DNA of 64,000 bases from Taxillus chinensis (lineage: Eukaryota; Streptophyta; Magnoliopsida; Santalales; Loranthaceae), in NCBI GenBank assembly GCA_023512835.1, contig CM042091.1, positions 38,578,107 to 38,642,106 of the forward strand, given 5' to 3'. Positions 60,650-64,000 of this stretch are shown here, one piece after another. Positions within the stretch are counted from its first letter, which is position 1; each line of letters starts with the position of its first letter. Both the position numbers and the translations under genes were made by a program. The notes under the pieces were generated by a model. That model had not been told where the DNA came from. It worked only from the letters and a program-made list of their open reading frames with translations, and did not search any database.

Positions 60650-62240
60650 TTAGATTTGAAGATTGAAGGAGAAGAAAGGAGAGGTCTTTGGTGAATAGAG
60701 AGCACGAAGAGTTAGGGTTCTGAGTAATGAAATCAACATCCTCGCGCTAGCGTGAGAGTTCAGTATTAATAGGACCCATTCCGTGGAAGCCAGCGGGTCT
60801 CGGGTTTAAGCGAGATGAGCAGTGATCCGCCTGACAATCCGATGTCATTAGACTTGATGTATTAGCGCCGCCGAGTAAACTGATGACGTGGAGGCCGTGC
60901 TAACCAGTCAAATGACAGCTGTATTCATACTGCCGAATTTTGAACAGACAAATTACAGGGCTCGAGACGTGCATTTAATGAACCATCATTAGACTTCCTC
61001 AAAAAGATTTGATGTAGGATAATCACTTGGCTTATCGCAAATTGAGAATTCCAAGGTTTAGGAGGAAGCGAACCGACTCTCATCCGGGCTTGATAGCGTA
61101 CGGGTGAACTATATCCTGATGAAAGACTGACTGTCCGTAAAAAAAACTGAGTGCTGAGTAAAAATGATTCCTTTGCTGTCTTGGTGTCGAGGAAATAGAA
61201 GTACCACAACACTTCAAATCCGAGACATCAAAACAAGATAGAGCATTTAAGTGCAAAGCGAATCTGAACCTGTAGCTAAAAAGATAAACTAAAGAACAGT
61301 ACACTAACAGGTTGGTGAGAACATCATAATCCAAACTAAAAGGAGACAGAACTTATGCACATGGAAGAATAGGATCAAGACACATACACATGAATTATGA
61401 TCAAATTACTGAAGAAAATGCATACGACATCTGATAAACACATAAGTTCATATTGGTCAACATAGCGAAACCTTCATACTGATAGTGATAGCTAAGATAA
61501 ATTAAAAATTATATGATTTTCTCAAGTTAGGATTCATGAGTGAAACTGGAAATATGAACACATGCAAAAATAGGCATAAGATTATCTGATTAAAATGTAT
61601 AATTGAGGATAGAAAAACATCCAGCCATGCCACAATTCCGATTCAGCATTGCATGTCCAGTCAGATTCGGAAGTGAAAGTTTAGAGGAAGGAGCATCCGA
61701 GACATAAAAGGGGTCATTACAGAAGTAATAAATGAAGCTTTTGCTCCCTCTTAGACCATGCGATCCTCTCGGTGAAAGACTCCCCCTGGATAGACGATCG
61801 GAAAGGGATCATGAGACATATACGAGGGGTATTACTAGATTTATCAATAGAGCATTTTCTCCCCCGTAGACCATGTGATCCTCTCGATTGATGTTTCCTG
61901 CTTGAGTATGAGCGCTGTCTACACTTTTAGGAAACTATACTTCAGAAGCTGATCAGATTGCGACTGCGTATACATCCGCAAGACATTCCGTGCTAACCCA
62001 TTTCATAACTTCAACTATGCATGATAATAGAGCAATCTAGATGAACCAAGATTTATCATGTGGTGGAGAATGAGAAACAAAATCAAGAAATCCTAAAAAG
62101 ATTATTCATATAAGTTTTAATCATGTTGTCTTAAACGACTTTAGTCAGGAAATGCAAGCATCCTCCCATAACGGAACTTTGGTATTTATCAGACGCATAG
62201 GACACATTAAGCAGTAAGTATGATCGAAAATTAAATTTGG
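60650..62240 (-). other. RE8 non-coding stretch with polypurine repeats
   Basis: No coding sequence is seen between RNase H and the accessory ORF. Two copies of a roughly 80-bp block lie at 61699-61780 and 61812-61892. Each contains a purine tract on the minus strand (AAGAGGGAGCAAAAGC and CGGGGGAGAAAATGC). A third tract, CCAGGGGGAGTCT, lies between them. Repeated internal polypurine tracts are a known Sirevirus feature. Confidence 0.65.
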
Positions 62241-64000
62241 TAGAATCCTTTACTTTCAATAAATGCACCATGCATATTCTGAAGACATATTGTTGATTGA
62301 TTTAAGTGAAGCTATGCAGAAAAGTCAAGCATACCTCAATGTATTTCGTCTTTGGGTGCATGACAGGATTGTTGTTTATAGCAATTGCACTAGTGTTGTC
62401 GCAGTAGAGTGGAATAGATGTCATATTGAAACTGTAGTCCGTAAGTTGACTTTGCATCCCAGTAGCCGTGCGCAAGAACTCCCAACAGCTATATATTCCG
62501 CCTCAGCAGTAGAGGTTGATACGGAATTCTGCTTCTTACTAAACCATGAAATTAATCTATTTCCAAGGAACCGACATGTACCACTTGTGCTTTTCCTGGT
62601 CGATGCGACACCCAAGAAAAATCAGCATCGAGTATCCGGATAAGGTGAAGTTTGACTCCTTTGGGTACCAGAGTCCCAAATTCATCATTCCTTTGAGATA
62701 CCTGAAAATCCGTTTAACATGAAGTATATGTGACTCCTTGGGATTTGCCTGATATCGCGCACAGATGCAAGTTGCAAACATAATGTCCGGGCGACTTGCT
62801 GTAAGTTACAGCAAGGATCCTATCATCCCTCTGTATTCAGTCACATTTACTGATTTGCCGTCCACATCAGGGTCTAACTTGGCACTGACTGGCATCGGAG
62901 TCTTGACGGGGGATGAACCTTCCATACCAAACTTCTTAATAATATCACACGTGTACTTTGCTTGGTTAATAAAGATCCCTTGCTTCAGTTGTTTAACTTC
63001 TATTCCAAGGAAGTAGGATAGTTCTCCCATCATACTCATCTCAAACTTGTCAGTCATCAACTTTGCAAACTCTTCACAAAGCTTCGGATTTGATGATCCG
63101 AAAATGATATCATCCACATATATCTGTACGATCAGAGTATATCCATTCTCTTTCCGTAGAAATAAAGTGGTGTCTATCTTTCCTTTTTGAAAGTTGTGAG
63201 CAAGTAGGAATTCTGACAGTGTGTCGTACCAGGCTCTTGGAGCTTGCTTCAACCCATACAAGGCTTTCCGTAGATTGTAAACTAGATGTCCAGCCTTGGG
63301 TTCAAAGAAACCGGGAGGTTGTTCAACATACACCGCCTCTTGAAGATCTCCATTCAGAAATGCACTTTTGACGTCCATTTGATAAACTATGAAGTTTTCA
63401 TATGAAGCATACGCCAGAAACATTCTGATTGCTTCAAGTCTTGCTACTGGAGCAAAGGTCTCGTCATAGTCTATTCCTTCTTCTTGACGATATCCTTTGG
63501 CTACCAGTCTGGCTTTGTTCCGGATTACTATAACATCCGTATCAAGCTTGTTCCTGGAACACCCATTTAACTCCAATGACTTGCTGAGACTTGGGCCTTG
63601 GTACTAGAGTCCACACATCATTTCTCTTAAATTGAATCAGCTCTTCTTGCATGGCTTCTATCCAGTTTGAGTCCTGAAGAGCTTCCTCTACCTCCTTTGG
63701 TTCTATTTGAGATAGAAAACATGAGTAAAGATAGATGTTGGAGGTGGCTGCTCTTGTTCTTACACCAACAGTAGGATCACCAATCACTTGCTCTGGAGGG
63801 TGGTTTTGAGTCCACCTGTAATTCTGTGCACGTGACGGTTGATCTTGAATAATTTGAAGCTCTCCCAAAATAGGTGGATTTTGTTCGTCCACTGATTGAG
63901 CTTCTTCCGGACCAGTGTTATCAGTATAAACAGGTTCTGGAGTACTCTGAGGTTCTCCGATACTGTTCATTTCAGTAGTGACTGGTTCGGATGGACTGGA
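62241..64000 (-). pseudogene. rt-rh: RE8 pol: linker, reverse transcriptase and RNase H
   Basis: The linker after integrase (63970-63600) leads to RT ([32 protein letters not shown]). A single-base frameshift near 63555 is followed by [61 protein letters not shown] and the catalytic [10 protein letters not shown] near 63110. TAA at 62803 interrupts LTASRPDIMFAT. RNase H (STSGTCRFLGNRLISWFSKKQ, STAEAEYIAVGSSCA) is in a shifted frame from about 62640. Its end (around 62260-62400) is heavily mutated. The element is typical Copia, and RT itself is almost intact. Confidence 0.9.

Larger units (their letters stand above)
51417..64000 (-). mobile_element. RE8: Sirevirus-like Copia element with accessory protease ORF
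   Basis: On the minus strand the visible order is the pol linker, RT, RNase H, a non-coding stretch with polypurine repeats, a long accessory ORF, a PPT and the 3' LTR. Gag, protease, integrase and the 5' LTR lie beyond the right edge. RE9 splits the accessory ORF. Copia domain type, LTR similarity to RE4 and an extra ORF in the env position fit Sirevirus. Confidence 0.85.

Overview
The window is angiosperm heterochromatin built almost entirely of nested and abutting LTR retrotransposons. No host gene, rRNA, tRNA gene or CRISPR array could be supported. The plant assignment rests on the element families: Gypsy of the Tat/Ogre, Athila and chromovirus lineages, and Copia of the Sirevirus type. 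The species cannot be told. All nine elements (named RE1-RE9 here) are pseudogenised. Most stop codons whose original can be guessed fit C-to-T or G-to-A decay of methylated DNA.

Layout from left to right: RE1 (1-12053, minus) is a Tat/Ogre-type element with PBS, polypurine tract (PPT) and LTRs. It has two gag-like regions and no pol. RE2 (12054-about 21259, plus) is an Athila element cut off inside gag. It keeps protease, RT, RNase H and integrase remnants, plus a downstream accessory ORF ending in a Ulp1-like (C48) protease. RE3 (about 21260-24773, plus) is the 3' end of another Tat element. RE4 (24774-29275, plus) is the 5' half of a Sirevirus-like Copia element. RE5 (29276-about 31900, plus) is a Tekay/Del-like chromovirus in which an LTR runs straight into integrase. 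RE6 (about 31900-32260 and 49952-51416, minus) is the 3' end of a further Tat element. RE7, a complete 17.7 kb Ogre-like element (32261-49951, minus), is inserted in the RE6 LTR and flanked by a decayed 5-bp target duplication. RE8 (51417 to the window end, minus) is a Sirevirus-like Copia element with its own accessory ORF ending in a Ulp1-like protease. RE9 (54788-59719, plus) is a young chromovirus inserted into that accessory ORF.

The most interesting observation is that RE2 (Gypsy) and RE8 (Copia) belong to different superfamilies yet carry the same kind of protein in the env position between pol and the 3' LTR. It has a plant-transposon-type N-terminal domain, a low-complexity and heptad-rich middle, and a C-terminal Ulp1/C48 cysteine protease with His, Asp, Gln and Cys visible. 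The second is a 36-bp inverted repeat beside the PPT of all four Tat elements, in which some base pairs change on both sides. The third is that gag-only RE1 shares a conserved 5' leader, PBS and PPT hairpin with pol-bearing RE7, as expected of a non-autonomous partner. All boundaries, frames and comparisons were read by eye without alignment software.
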